DNA from: Aedes albopictus
Lineage: Eukaryota; Arthropoda; Insecta; Diptera; Culicidae
Assembly: GCF_035046485.1 (NCBI RefSeq)
Contig: NC_085136.1
Span: forward strand, 293,857,080-293,921,079
DNA length: 64,000 nt
Reading direction: 5' to 3'
The position numbers and the translations under genes were made by a program. Shown in pieces: positions 12,671-24,341 of the stretch; positions within the stretch are counted from its first letter, which is position 1; the number at the start of each line of letters is the position of its first letter. Below the pieces are notes generated by a model. That model saw only the letters and a list, made by a program, of their open reading frames with translations. It did no database searches and was not told the DNA's origin.

Positions 12671-13040
12671 GAGGAGGGCAGGGGAAGCCGTGCCCCCTCC
12701 CTCTCCTGGCCGCCAGATTTGTTTTATTCGAGCCAACTCATAGATTATCAAAATTAAGAGTTAAAAATAAATATTTAAAAAAAAAATTAACTATTTAAAA
12801 ATTAAAGTTTCAATCCACAATTATCAAACCTTTTTTACTCAATAACCATAGGAAATTTCACCAAGTATTTCTCCAAGAGTACCACTTCAATCTTATCATA
12901 GAATTTTACCAAATAACAAGCTTGGTTCAATGGCTAAATCTTGTGATGTTGATTCATGAAATACAAATACACCTTGCCAAAAAGTGCAGTTATGTGCACG
13001 AATTTCAATAGTATTCAATTCATATAAACGTCATGCTAAG
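12671..13040. other. Element-end-like palindrome and unassigned DNA
   Basis: At 12,661-12,712 GGCATAGCCAGAGGAGGGCA and CCCTCCCTCTCCTGG form an imperfect inverted pair resembling a transposon end. The rest is AT-rich and unassigned. Confidence 0.4.
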
Positions 13041-16000
13041 AGCAAAATACCTGGGATTTCTTTACGAATTCTTTCAAGGACACCTTCAGAAATTCTTTTA
13101 AAAAGGCATTTATTCAAGAGCTTCCCCCGAGATTGTAGGCTTCCGATAGTGATTATTTCAGGGTTTGATCCAAGAAATACTTCAAGATTTCCTTCCACGA
13201 TTCCTTCAGAAATTTTTACAGATACTTCTGCAAGAATGCATCGACGAATTCCTCCAGGATTTTTTTCCATAGCTTCCTTCGGTGATACCATCATGGACCG
13301 CTCCAGAGAATTTTCCCAGAATTCCTCCATGGGTTTCATCAAACATTCCTTCGAGAATTTCTCCTGGCATATCTTTAGAGGTTCCTCTAGCGATTGTTCC
13401 AGTGCTTTTTTCAAGGATTCCTGCAGGAATTTATCCAGGGATTCCCAAAGGAATGCCAACAGATTTTTTTAGGTATTTATGCAAGTATTCTTTCAAAGAT
13501 TTCTTCAGGGATTTCTCCATATATTCCTTCAAGAACTCCACTAGAGATTGCTCCAATAATTCAATCTGGAATAATTTGAAGTATTGCAGCAGCAATATCT
13601 TCAAGAAACCCTTACAGGAAATTTTACCAGAGATTAGCTAAAAATTAACCCAGGAATTCCTTAAAACATTGTACAAAACATTGTTTTGGGAGTCCATCCA
13701 GAGATTCCAACAATAATTAGTCCAAAAATTATTACAGACATGGATTCCTTCATACTGTTTTCCTGCAGAAATTCTTCCAGGAATTTGTTAAGAATGCTTT
13801 CCTGGGATTTCCTAAGGAATTCCCCATGGGACTGCTTCCGGGATGCAGGAACTCCTGCAGGGATTCCTTCAGGAACTGCTACAGCGATTCCTCAAGGAGT
13901 TCCTCCACGAACTCTTTTTGGAATTCCTTCAGGATTTCTCTAAGGATTCCATCTGCATTTTTGTCAAGAATTCTTGCTAAATTTATCCAGGAATTTCTCA
14001 AGGGATTCTTCTACGAATAACTTCAGAGATTCCTACCGAAATTATTCCTCTGGGAATTGCTGCAGGGATTCTCCTAAAAATTTATCCAGGGATTTCTTCA
14101 GAAATACCTCTTGAGATTCCTCCAGGAATTCTTCTAGAGGTTTCTCTAGGAGTATTTCTAGAGACTCCTTCGTTAATCCGTAAAGATATTCCTTTAGAAT
14201 ATCCTCCAGGGATTCCTCCAAAAATTTCTGCAGGGTTTTACTCGGGAATTGCTTCTGTGATTCTTTCAGGAACAACTTCATTTAAAAATTCCTCCAAAGA
14301 TTCTACCAGGAACTCTTCTTAGGATTTCTTCAGAAACTCCACTATTTATTCTTTAAGGATTTCTTCCAGGAAAAAAATCAGTACTTCCTCCAGGAACTGT
14401 TTAGGGATTCTCTTAGAAAATCCTCTTGTGATTGCTTCCAGGGTTCATTCTTAAGTTTCTTCAGGAACTCTTCTAAGGATTCTCCCAAAATTTCTCCAAA
14501 AATTTCATTTGCGATTTCTTCACGAATAATTCCTGATATTCCTCTACGAATTCCTCAAGAAATTTATCCACGTTTTTTTTTTCAGGAATTCCTCAAGAAA
14601 TTTTTCCAGGGATTCCTCTGGGAATTCCTGCAGGGATCTTTCTAAAAAATCCTCCAGGAATTTATCTTAAGATTCCTCCAGAAATTTCGTCAGAAATTCC
14701 TCTGAAGAATTCTTCAGGACTTCCTACAGACATTCCTCTAGGATATCCTTCATGGATCCCTCCAAGAATTCCTACAACTTTTTTTCACAGATTCCTCCAA
14801 GAAATCCTCCAGGGTTTCCTCAATGCATTCCTTCATGAATTCCTCCAGTCATTCTCCAGAGCTTCCTCCAGTAGTTGCTTCCGGGATTATGCAAGTATCC
14901 TCCAATAATTCCATTAGGAATTCTTCTAGGCATTCTTCCAAGAAATTTTTCAGGCATTCTTCCAGGGTCTCCTTGGATTCTTTTAAAGATTTCTCTAGGA
15001 TTTTTTTCAGCGATTCCTCCAGGAATTTCACCAGACATTCCTCCAGGAATTGCTTCAGGGACTCCTGGGATTGCTTCAGGAATGCTTTCTGGGATTCATC
15101 CAGAAATTCATGCAGGATTTCCGCCAGGAATAAATCAAGGATTCCTTCTGAAATTCTTCCAGGATTTTCTCTAGGAATACCTTCTGGAATTTTTCCAGGA
15201 ATACCGCAAAAAATTCTTCCAGATCTTCCTCCAAGAATTTCTACAATGATTCCTCCAGGAATTCCGCTAAAAATTCCTCCAGGAATTTCTTCATGGATTT
15301 TTCCACGAATTTCTCCAATGATTCCCCAGGGATTACTTCAGAAATTCCTTCAAGGATTTCGAAAATTCTCTAGAAATTCTTGCAGAAATTTCTCAGGGGA
15401 TTTTTCAGAAATTTCTCCCAGGGTTCCTCCAGAGATTCCCCCAGAAATTTATCCAGTAATCGTTGCAAGAATTTTTCCAGAGATTCCTCCATGAATTCCT
15501 TCAAGGATTCCTCCAGCAGTTCCCAAAGGAAAACCTGCAGGATTTCCATCAGACATTTCTCCAAGATGTCATCCAGAAATTTGTTAAGGAATGGTTGATC
15601 CTGGAATTGCTCCTGGGCATCCTTCTGAAATAATGTCTGCAATTTCTCCAGGATTTTTTTCAGAAAATTTTTCCGGGATTTTTATTCAGAAATTTTTCCA
15701 GGAAATTCTCCAGAAATATCCTCAGCAATTTTTCAGGGATTCCTCCAGGTATTTCCACAGGAATTTCTCCTGAAATTCCTTCACGAATTGCTTTAGGGAT
15801 TCCTCCAGGGATATCTTCACAATTTTTTTTCAGGGATTTTCCCAGGGATTTCTCCAGGAAATGCTCCAGAAGTTCCCGTAAGGATTCCTCCAGGAAATCC
15901 TCTAGGGATTCCTTCAGAAATTCTCCAAGAATACCTTCAGGAATTCTTTAGGTAGTCTATAAATTCATCCAGTAATTCTTTCAAGAATTCCTCTAGAGAT

Positions 16001-16405
16001 TTAACCAGGAATTCCATCATGGATTTTTCCAGCAATATTTACAAGAATACCTCTAGGATTCCCTTCAGGCTTTCCTCCAGGATTTTATCTAGGAATTTCT
16101 CCAAGAACTTTTCCAGGAAATAATCCAGACATTTCTCTAGAAATTCCTTCAGGAATTGCTCCAGGACATCCTTCAGAAGTTATATCAGCAATTTCTTCAG
16201 AAATTTCTCCTGGAAATTTTCTAGACTCTTCAGAGATTCTTCCATAAAATTCTTCAAGAAAATTTTCAGGAATTTTTCAGGGATTCCTCCAGACATTCTT
16301 CCAGGAATCGTTCCAGAAATTCCTCCTAGGGTTCTTCCAGGAAACCCCCCTAGAATTTCTCTAGGCAGTTTTTTTTCAGAAATTTCTCCAGCAATTCCTC
16401 CCAGA
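13041..16405. repeat. Long degenerate 12/24-bp repeat tract, forward orientation
   Basis: Over 3.3 kb of near-continuous words GGAATTCCTCCA, GGGATTCCTTCA and AGAAATTTCTCC at 12-bp spacing. Because 24 is a multiple of 3, several frames on both strands stay open for 100-220 codons and read as 8-residue Phe/Leu/Glu/Ser-rich repeats. These are not genes. Divergence is high throughout, so the array is old. Confidence 0.9.
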
Positions 16406-16843
16406 AGCCGGGGCCCGTAGCGTAATGGGTACACGTGTGGATGGTCATGGGTTCGATCCCAGCCCCGGTACTTGCAATTTTTCATCAGTTGCTCTTCCCC
16501 CCCCGAGAGCAGCTGACACCTGACCCTCTTCTGAGCATATGCTCTAACGGACCCGGAAACTTGGATATCGGCTAACGGCAACTCTTAATGGGTCCTCCAA
16601 TCGGACTGGAGAAGGAACAAGAGCCCCACATCAACATCCCCGTGCTCATCATTCTTCCCATGGACAGGGTAGAAAAAGTGACAGCAGCGCAACGGCAACC
16701 AGTTCGATATAGTACAATAAGAATAGAACATGTTTAGGCGCTTAACAAAGTGTAAGTGCAGCCGCCAATTGGAATCGCTCACGCAGTGCCCTAGAGGACA
16801 AAAGAGCTGTAAATTAGGTTAAGTGATAGAAGAATAAAAAAAA
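16406..16843 (+). mobile_element. tRNA-derived SINE
   Basis: Begins GCCGGGGCCCGTAGCGTAAT. Internal Pol III promoter: A-box-like TAGCGTAATGGG near 16,417 and B box GGGTTCGATCCC at about 16,449-16,460. The head closes with GCCCCGG, complementary to the start, as in an acceptor stem. The anticodon-arm region is shortened, so it is not a functional tRNA. The body continues for about 380 bp to an A-rich end (AATAAAAAAAA). No clear target duplication was found; the flanking 12-bp repeat changes orientation across it. Confidence 0.8.
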
Positions 16844-16849
16844 TGAATC

Positions 16850-17190
16850 CCCGAAGGATCTCTAGGAGAAATCCTGGATGGAATTCTAGGAGGAATCTCC
16901 GAAGGATTTCGAGGAGGAACCTTTGCAAGAATTCCAGAAGGAACACCCGAAGAAATTTCAGGAGGAATCTCTGAAAGATTTTCATAGGGAATTTCCAAAG
17001 GATTTTCAGGTGGAATGTTTAAAGGAATTCCAGGAGAAAAACTTGAAGTGATTCCAGGAGGAATTCTAGAAGAAGTCCCAGAAGCAATTCCAGGAGAAAT
17101 TCCCAAAGGAATTCCAGGAGGAATTCGCAAAGGAATTCCAGGAGGAATGCCCGAAGAAATTCTGAGAGAAGTCCCAGAAGGAGTTCTAAT
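16850..17190. repeat. Degenerate 12/24-bp repeat, inverted orientation
   Basis: GGAGGAATTCC, CAGAAGGAACACCCG and similar words at 12-bp spacing, in the opposite orientation to the tract left of the SINE. Apparent frames of about 100 codons on the minus strand (IPPGIPLGISPG-like) are products of the repeat. Confidence 0.85.
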
Positions 17191-17510
17191 TTGAAGGTGT
17201 CAGGCCATTTGGCCAAAGGTCACTAGGCCGAATAGCCATTAGGCCGAATTTTCACGAAGTCTTTTTCTTACCGCTACCTCTCCACTGAGACAAAGCCAGC
17301 CTATCGCCATTTTGCACATGTGGCAGGCACGAAGATACTCCATGTGCAAGGAAGTCAAAGAAATTTTCATTACGAAAAGTTTCTGGACCGACCGAATACG
17401 TTTAACTTTTTGATGTACAAAAATGATAGATTCCCTTTTCTTAGCATAGATTTCCCTTTATATTTTATTGCTTCTGTAATATATGGCACCTGCAGGTTAT
17501 TCAGTCTGAA
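17191..17510. repeat. Short GGCCGAA-type repeat then unassigned DNA
   Basis: At 17,205-17,252 the words GGCCATTTGGCC, TAGGCCGAATAG and TTAGGCCGAAT recur at about 10-bp spacing. The remainder has no supported feature. Confidence 0.55.
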
Positions 17511-18909
17511 GGAACTTTTGGAAAATCTCTGATGTAACTCCTGTAGGCATCTCTGAACCCTCCTGGAAAAATCTCCCAAAGATCTCCTGGAGCGATCTTT
17601 GGAAGTACTCCTGGAAGAATCTCTAGAGAATCTTCTGGAGGAATCCCTAAATTTTAGAAGGAAGTTCTGAACTAAACCCCGAATAAACTTCAGTAGAATC
17701 TCTGATTTTTTTCTGGAGGTATCTTCGGATCCTGCTGTGAGAATCTCTGAAAAACTCCTGAAGTGATCCCTGAAGGAACCCCTGGAGAGATCTCTGAAGG
17801 AACTTCTGGAGGAATCCCTAAAGGAATTTCATGAGGAATCTGTGAAGAAACATCTGCAAAAATACCTGAAATTTATAGGATAATCTCTGAAGGAATTACT
17901 GGATTATTCCCTGGAATTTCTCAAAGAATTGTTGAAGGAATCACTGGATGTACTCCTATATCAATCTCTGAGTGACATCCTGTAGGAGTTTCTGAAATAA
18001 CTTCTGGAGAAATTCCTTATGGATATTTTAGAGGCATTCCTGAAAGAATCTCCCAAAGAACTTCTAGAGGAATCCCTGAGGGATACTATTCCTGTTGGAA
18101 TAGCTGGGGGAGCTTGTGAAGGAATTCCTGCTGAAACATTTGGAGGCATCCCTGAATTCTCTTGGAACTACTGAAGAGTTCACCGAAGGAAATTTTGGAG
18201 AGATACTTGAAAGAACTACTATACTGCAAGAATACTCGGAGGAACTCCTGGATGAATCTCTGGAGGAACTTCTGTTGGAATACCTAGAGAAGCCCCTAAA
18301 ACATCCTTAATAGAACTCGTGAAAGAATATTTGAAAAATCTCCATGACGTTTTCCGAAATATTTTGAAAAAAACCCCAATAAATTTAAGAGAGATCCTTG
18401 CCCAATCAACAATTTGATGCCTGATTTGCTTTTAAGAAGTTTTGAAAACCGCAGTAAAACCAAGATAATTTTTCTGCTCTAACTTCTTTAACTTCTTGGA
18501 ATCTACTCGACTTAAAAATGTTACTTGGATGAAGAAATTTCAGAATAGATCCCAGAAGGAACTTCAGGGAAGAAATTTCTTAGACAATTCCTGGAGAAAT
18601 CTTTGAAGGAACTCCTGCTTAAATTACTGAAGGAACTTCAGGGGTAATCTCTCAAGGAATTCCAGAAGGCATTCCTGAAGGAATTCGAGGAGGGATTCTC
18701 GAAATAATTCCAGAACGGATCTCAGAAACAACTCCTTTATTAATCATTGATGGAACTACTGGAAAGATCCCTGAAGGAACGCCAAGAGAAAATCCTAATT
18801 CGAATCCTAGAGATCTCTGAAGGACCTCCTTCAGGGAATTCCTGAAGGAACTCCTGGAGGCATCCCCAAATCCTCCTGAAAAAATATCTGAAGGAACTCC
18901 TCGCTCCCT
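17511..18909. repeat. Degenerate 12/24-bp repeat, inverted orientation
   Basis: GGAACTCCTGGAG, GGAATCTCTGAAG and related words at 12-bp spacing, with a poorly matching gap at about 18,350-18,530. It continues the orientation of 16,850-17,190. Confidence 0.8.
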
Positions 18910-18936
18910 CAATTTACGCTCCTTGAGCGTAAATTG
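18910..18936. repeat. Perfect 12-bp stem hairpin
   Basis: CAATTTACGCTC, a 3-nt loop, then GAGCGTAAATTG. The stem has no mismatches and sits exactly at the right edge of the inverted 12-bp repeat domain. Function unknown. Confidence 0.8.
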
Positions 18937-19430
18937 GGGTTATAGGTATTCACGAACAACTAACATATGATATAAGGGAAATTTGAAGTTGTTTTTGATC
19001 TTGTCCGTCTCAAGGAGCACTATCTCCAGCAGTGTTGCAAAATTTTGAAGTTTCCAATCTTGGGTGACGAGTCACGTGAGCTTCTGAAGATCCGAATGTT
19101 CTACGAGAGGGTGAGATTTTTTTTTTGGGTTCATCGTCTCAAGGACAATTATGTTTTCCGTTTAATAAAAAAGCGCAGAAGCAGCATCATGTTGGGAATT
19201 ATACAGACTGTGTAACCAGCTAAGGTCTTTTAACTTGCAAACCCATCCGAGATTCACTCCTGATCCCGAATGCAGTTCAAACACTGCCACCTTGGTAAAC
19301 TTAGAATTATTTTGAAAGTGTTCGCTTATGTAACAATCTACCATATTTTGCAACAATCAGTATAGCTGAAACTTCTATTCTATAAAGTAACTTAGACCAC
19401 TTCCTTGACTGCTCTCCATTGACCTAATTC
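18937..19430. other. Unassigned DNA
   Basis: No gene, element end or tandem repeat is supported here. Confidence 0.4.
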
Positions 19431-20200
19431 CGAACTGGCCTTCAAAACTTTTGAAACCTGTACAATCACACCGTCACCATCGCATCGTCCTCGTTCGACC
19501 CTCGTCCAACCACCTCTCGAGTCCAGCTCTGCTCAACTCGGGTAGTAAATCCCCTATCGTATCGCACCGTTTCACTCAATTACTAGCATGTAACACTTCG
19601 GTACTACCAGCCAGCGAGCCAGGATTCAGCCCGGTCCGGTATCGTGGGAATGGCACCAGGTGTCCGAAAACTTTTAACACCGGTAATTAATGTAAATTCG
19701 AGATTCTGTGTCGGTGTGGGTATGTGCTTCGGTGTGATTGCAACCTGCTTTAATGCGGGCAGTTCCTGTTTCGTTTCGCTTCGCCCCAAACTCCACTGTG
19801 GAAGCAGAGGTTTATTGTAAGTATTTGTGGCGGTAAGTTCGGCTTGCCACAAGCTCTTATTTTAGAGGCGAATTAAGCCCAAACACTATCGAAATGATGT
19901 TGGGTTCGGTCGGTCGGTCGGTCGGTCGGTCGGTCGGTCGGTCGTTCAGTGGCAACATACGAGGAAAACTTCACTATCGACATGGGAAACGGCGGTTACA
20001 ACTTTGTAAACATAAAGTTCTGCCGCCTCCGTTGTGCTCCGGCAGATACATCCTAGCTGGGTGTATCGTAGGATGGCACAGCTGAACTATGGCAGCGGCG
20101 CAGCAGTGCGGTCGGTATAAACTTGCTCCTACAACAGTTTGCTAATGCAACTGTAACTACCGGATGCAGGATGTTGCTAGTTTTGATCCGGCTGAAGCTT
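19431..20200. other. GC-richer unassigned block
   Basis: Composition is closer to non-repetitive genic or regulatory DNA than to the flanking repeats, with CpG-containing phrases such as CATCGCATCGTCCTCGTTCG. A TCGG microsatellite lies inside. No frame above about 82 codons exists and none is recognised. Confidence 0.4.
19915..19943. repeat. (TCGG)n microsatellite
   Basis: About seven uninterrupted TCGG units. Confidence 0.95.
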
Positions 20201-21230
20201 AAATGTTCGTCTGTATATTCACTGGTTAGTGTATTACGCGAAATTCAATTTCGTGATGAAAGTTGGACTTCCGTGATTGTTACACAGCAAAAAAAATGTA
20301 ATTTTATGAAAACAACAAATGCTCACAAATTCTTTTAACGCTTCTTCGACTGAAATGGCCGAAAGAGATAACGCACGGCACCTTTCGCACAATAGGGCAG
20401 TGTTCAAATCCGGATCGTTTTTTTTTCAATCGTAGTCTTTCATATCATCAGCGCATCAAAAACACCATCATTTATCACCATTCGCTTCTTTTGTGAAGCG
20501 ACTAAGGCATCTGAAATGACAAGAAAACACTTTTTTCATAGTGCATCTATAAGTCGCAAAAAGGCAAAATTAGTGTTTCTTTACGCATCGACCGAGTTTC
20601 CCGTTTCTCCTGTTTTGGACGGAAAATATGTACGTATGAAGCTGTCTAATAAGCATCCAAATTAATTGCGCCGCCACCGCCCGCACTTGTAGGCATTCTA
20701 TAACAGGTTTTTAATTAGAGGAAATTAATTTGTTTGCATTCAGCCGAAACATCTGCCAGGACGATATCGAATCAAGTCGACGTGGTGAGTACCGTATCCT
20801 CTGGAATGTTGTCGTGTTCCAAGAGCACTTCACTCTAGTCTAAGTAAAAGACGACGAACAGGACGATGAAATGTGATGGGAACTTGTTTGAATTACATAC
20901 AAGAAGTAGCTCACGACGTGTCTCTAGCCACAAGTAGTTAATTATGGAAAGTGCGTATTTAATTATAAAGCTGTTGATACCAAGAAGGTATGGTTATTTT
21001 CATTAGATATGATTACATCAGAGGAAACATCTACTACCGAAGCTAAAAGAGGAAACTAGTATGAAATTATTAAAAGCTTTTATTGGGTTACGGCGAAAAT
21101 CTGCAGACATATCCATTGATGCGAATGCACGGATATACAGCAGGCTGTGTTGTAGTGGTAAAATTAGAGCTAGTGAATATTTTTTTAAGTATATTTTGCC
21201 CGCCCCCCTCTCGTGCACTCTGTAAATAAC
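20201..21230. other. Unassigned DNA with clustered TAATTA-type words
   Basis: No coding region is supported. Words AAATTAATTG, TTTTAATTAGAGG, AAATTAATTTG, GTTAATTATGG and ATTTAATTATAAAG cluster at about 20,660-20,970 beside a GC-rich patch (GCCGCCACCGCCCGC). This could be a homeodomain-binding region, but AT-richness makes chance matches likely. Confidence 0.35.
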
Positions 21231-22410
21231 ACTGGAGAAAATATTAGGAGAATTGTTAATGGAATTTCAGGAAAATTCCAGAAAAAATCAAAAGATGATT
21301 TTTAGAAGAAATTCATGAAGTGTCATGAGATATTTTAGATGAAATCCTTAAGAAAGCTTTAAAGAATGAACGTTTTCGGAATCCCTGAAGAGATTTTCTG
21401 AATTCTTAATTATATTTTTTTAAACAAAATCATGTAGAAATTCTGGAGAAATATTTTTAAAGAAATGTCTGAAGAAATTTCTCAAAGAATTCGTGGAATT
21501 TCTCCTGAAGATATACTGGAGGAATTTCTAAAGGTTTCTTGGAATGAGTTTTTATGGTAATCCTGGAGAAAATTCCTGCTGAAACCATTGGAAGTCATGC
21601 AGGAGTTCATGGAGAAATCTCTGAAAAAAATCCTGACAGGTTTTTTTTGTCAATTTCTAATGAAATTCCTGAATACATTTCTGTAGGAATTCCTGGAGAA
21701 AATCGTGAAGGAATCACTAGAAGAATTTCCGTACTCATGGCTGAAGGAATTTCCAAACAATTGATATCGTTTGGATGGCATTGCTTAACCTGTTGGATGC
21801 TGCAAGAACCAGCTAAGTAGGATTCGGTGACCTTTTTCCTTGTTCTTGTTTATCTTTAGATTTTATTTTCATTATTTATTGCTTCATGAACTTAAATGTT
21901 ATATTTTAACATAGTATTTACTTAGAAATTTTAGGGCGAGCATTGCTGTGGTGCTAAGGAAAGGAACCGCTTTTTTCTTCTAAGACTCCTTCCGGCATTC
22001 TTTCAGGTATTCATGATTGAATTAGAAATTACTTTAAGGGTTTCTCTTGGAATTCTTTCAAGGATTTGGAGATTGCTCCCTTCAGAAAATCTTTCCAAGA
22101 TTATTTAACTATTTCTCTAGGAATCCTTTCGAAAATCCTTGGAAGAATCCTGAAGGAATCCCCGAAGAAATCCAGAAAAGAATCGGTGTAGAATTTCAGG
22201 GGAAATTGATGAAGCAATACCGGCAAAAAATGATGGGAGATAATCATAATATAAATAAAACAAAAATCGGAATGATTCCTGATAGAAACTCCGGAGTTTT
22301 TTTTTTTAATAAATCCTGAAAGTTATCAATAAAGGAATACCTTAAGAAAACAATAAGGAATTCCAGAAAAACCGGCGGAATTCCTAAGGAAACCCCTCAC
22401 TGAAATTTGA
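21231..22410. repeat. Decayed 12/24-bp repeat
   Basis: GGAATTCCTGGAGAAAATC, GAAGGAATTTCC and AAGGAATCCCCGAAG-type words at 21,231-21,760 and 21,985-22,410, separated by about 220 bp of unrelated DNA. Short Glu/Ile-rich frames are by-products. Confidence 0.7.
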
Positions 22411-22760
22411 TAGAAATACACTCCTGATCAAAAGATTGAGGTCACCCCCTCAATAAAGTGTCATTTTTAGGCCCATATTTCCACCAATTTGCGTCCGATT
22501 TTAAAACCTTAGGTCTCATTAAAAAAATAATAAGTCAAAGTAACTTTGAACATGAATTAGGTGAAACTTTACAAAACAATTGTATGTAAACTTAATCCAA
22601 CGTCGTCAAATTTTCTAAAAAATGAATTTAAACTTATGGCAGTGTCGCGTGAACATTGGGTCGACCAAATTTCATGATGAGAGTGGTAATATAACATTTT
22701 TTCTATTAGTTTTCAAATGCTTTTTGCCGAACTTGACTGAATATTCTACTTACTAACTTT
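22411..22760. other. Possible transposon end, otherwise unassigned
   Basis: TACACTCCTGATCAAAAGAT near 22,419 resembles the start of Tc1-type elements, but I could not find a matching inverted end, so this stays tentative. Confidence 0.3.
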
Positions 22761-23030
22761 CAATCCTGGGCACCCACGGTGGTGCAGAGGGCCGAGTTGA
22801 AAGATCTCCTGGGCGATTGTCAGCCATCGCCTTGACCTGTGGCCAGGTCAAATTTTTGTCGACTTGCTTGATTTCGTTGTTGAGGCTGCGCTGCCATGAG
22901 CCTCTGCGTCTGCATCTGCTGCAATGTCCTGCTGGGTTCCAATCTAATGCTTGCTTGCAGATTTCGTTTCCGCCCCTGCGTAGAGTGTGGCCGAGGAACG
23001 ATCGGGAGTGTACCTGAACGAATGTAAGAA
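22760..23030 (-). pseudogene. LINE reverse transcriptase C-terminal fragment
   Basis: On the minus strand two overlapping frames carry LGHTLRRGGNEICKQALDWN followed by a Trp-Arg-Arg-Ser-Leu-like segment, a TWPQVKAMA segment and a C-terminal Ser-Ala-Leu-Cys-Thr-Thr-like end. This matches the C-terminal tail of LINE reverse transcriptases (RTE-like; often annotated as craniofacial development protein 2-like). A frameshift separates the parts and the polymerase core is missing, so it is a dead 3' fragment. Clade assignment is from memory of the motif. Confidence 0.7.
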
Positions 23031-23970
23031 GCAGCCGCGAAAGACATAAATGAAGTAATTGGGAAAAATCCCGGGAAGTATCCTTGAAAAAAAAATGCGT
23101 GAATAAATCTTGGGAAGATTCCCTGAAGGAAAATCGGGGAAAATCAATAAAGGAATTCGTACAGGAATCAGAAGGAATCCCTGAAGGAAGTCTGGAAGAA
23201 ATCCTTGAATAAATGCCAGAAAAAAACAAAAAGAATCCAGGAGGATCTCGATGGAATCCTGAAAGGATCCCTTAAGGAATCTCAAAAGAAATCCATTTTG
23301 GAATCCTGGATGGAATACCGAAAGCAATCCCGTGGGAAGTCACTTTAAAATTCCAGGAAAACTGCCACAAGCAATTCCCCAGGAACCCAAACGGAACAGT
23401 TTTCATTATATCCTGGAAAAGAACCATAAATGTTTCCCATGAGAAATCAACAAAGGTATGCCGTGTGGAATCTCTTAGACCACAGATGGCATGCACATCA
23501 GAGCATGAAGTGAGAAGAAAATTAATAAACATTACTCACAGCCTTCTGGAAGAGCAGGAGTACATGTCAAATTGTGCTTAGTCCAACTCAAGGCTCAACT
23601 ACATACATTGGGCATTTTTTTTAAATCGAAGAGAATCCCTGAAAAAATCTCGAGCCGATTTTTTTCTGGAAATATATGGAGAATACTCTGAAAGAATCCC
23701 GGTACCAGTTCTAAGAGAAATACTTGAGGTGAATATCTGAAGCGATCCGTGGGAAAATCCTGACAGAATTTCTCATGAACTTTTTTAAGGAATTCCTTCA
23801 GAGATATCTCAGGGAATTCCTTCAGATATTCCCCCAAGGATAAATCCAGGAATTACTTCGGAAATTGGTTCACGGGTTTTGGTCCAGGCGTATTTTCAGA
23901 TATATTTCAATTTGTCTAGGAATCTCCACAGGTGTTTTCAGGATAATTTCCAGAAATTTCTTCAGAATAT
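23031..23970. repeat. Decayed 12/24-bp repeat
   Basis: GAAGGAATCCCTGAAGGAAG, GGAATTCCTTCAG and similar words at 23,050-23,400 and 23,630-23,970. The intervening 23,400-23,630 is unassigned. Confidence 0.65.
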
Positions 23971-24341
23971 CCTTAAGGCGAAACTGGAAGCATTTCCTCA
24001 CTTTTTGGTTTTTGATTTTTTTTTTATTAAATAACGAAGCAATATTTTCAATATCGGTTTTCGTACACATGTAGAGGATGGATCAAGGTATCTTCTTATT
24101 TTTTTTTTCGTAGTGGAAAATGTTTTTCGTTTTTGCAGAAACCATTTTTGAACAAAATTTCACAAAAAAATGGTTTTTGAAAAAATGAAAAACTTTTTCA
24201 ACACGAAAAAAAAATCAGAGGATACATTGATCATATACTCTACATGTGTACGAAAACCATTTTTGAAAATAATGCTTCGTTACTTAAAAAAATATCAAAA
24301 ACTGAAAAAAATGAGGAAATGCTTCCAGTTTTGCCTTAAGG
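23971..24341. mobile_element. 371-bp fold-back MITE, ends CCTTAAGGCGAAACTGGAAG
   Basis: Left end CCTTAAGGCGAAACTGGAAG continues into CATTTCCTCA. The right end is its inverse with one or two mismatches. The inner arms (ACACATGTAGA, TTTCGTACAC) are also mirrored. TAT flanks both ends, so the target duplication is TA or TAT. Non-coding. Confidence 0.85.

Noticed and set aside
13031..15642. Long frames (up to 223 codons) with FLQEFL- or IPPGIPSG-like repeats
   Set aside because: They are shadows of the degenerate 12/24-bp repeat, with competing frames on the opposite strand and no domain.
16406..16480. Functional tRNA gene
   Set aside because: The B box is good, but the anticodon arm is shortened and the transcript continues into a SINE body with an A-rich end.
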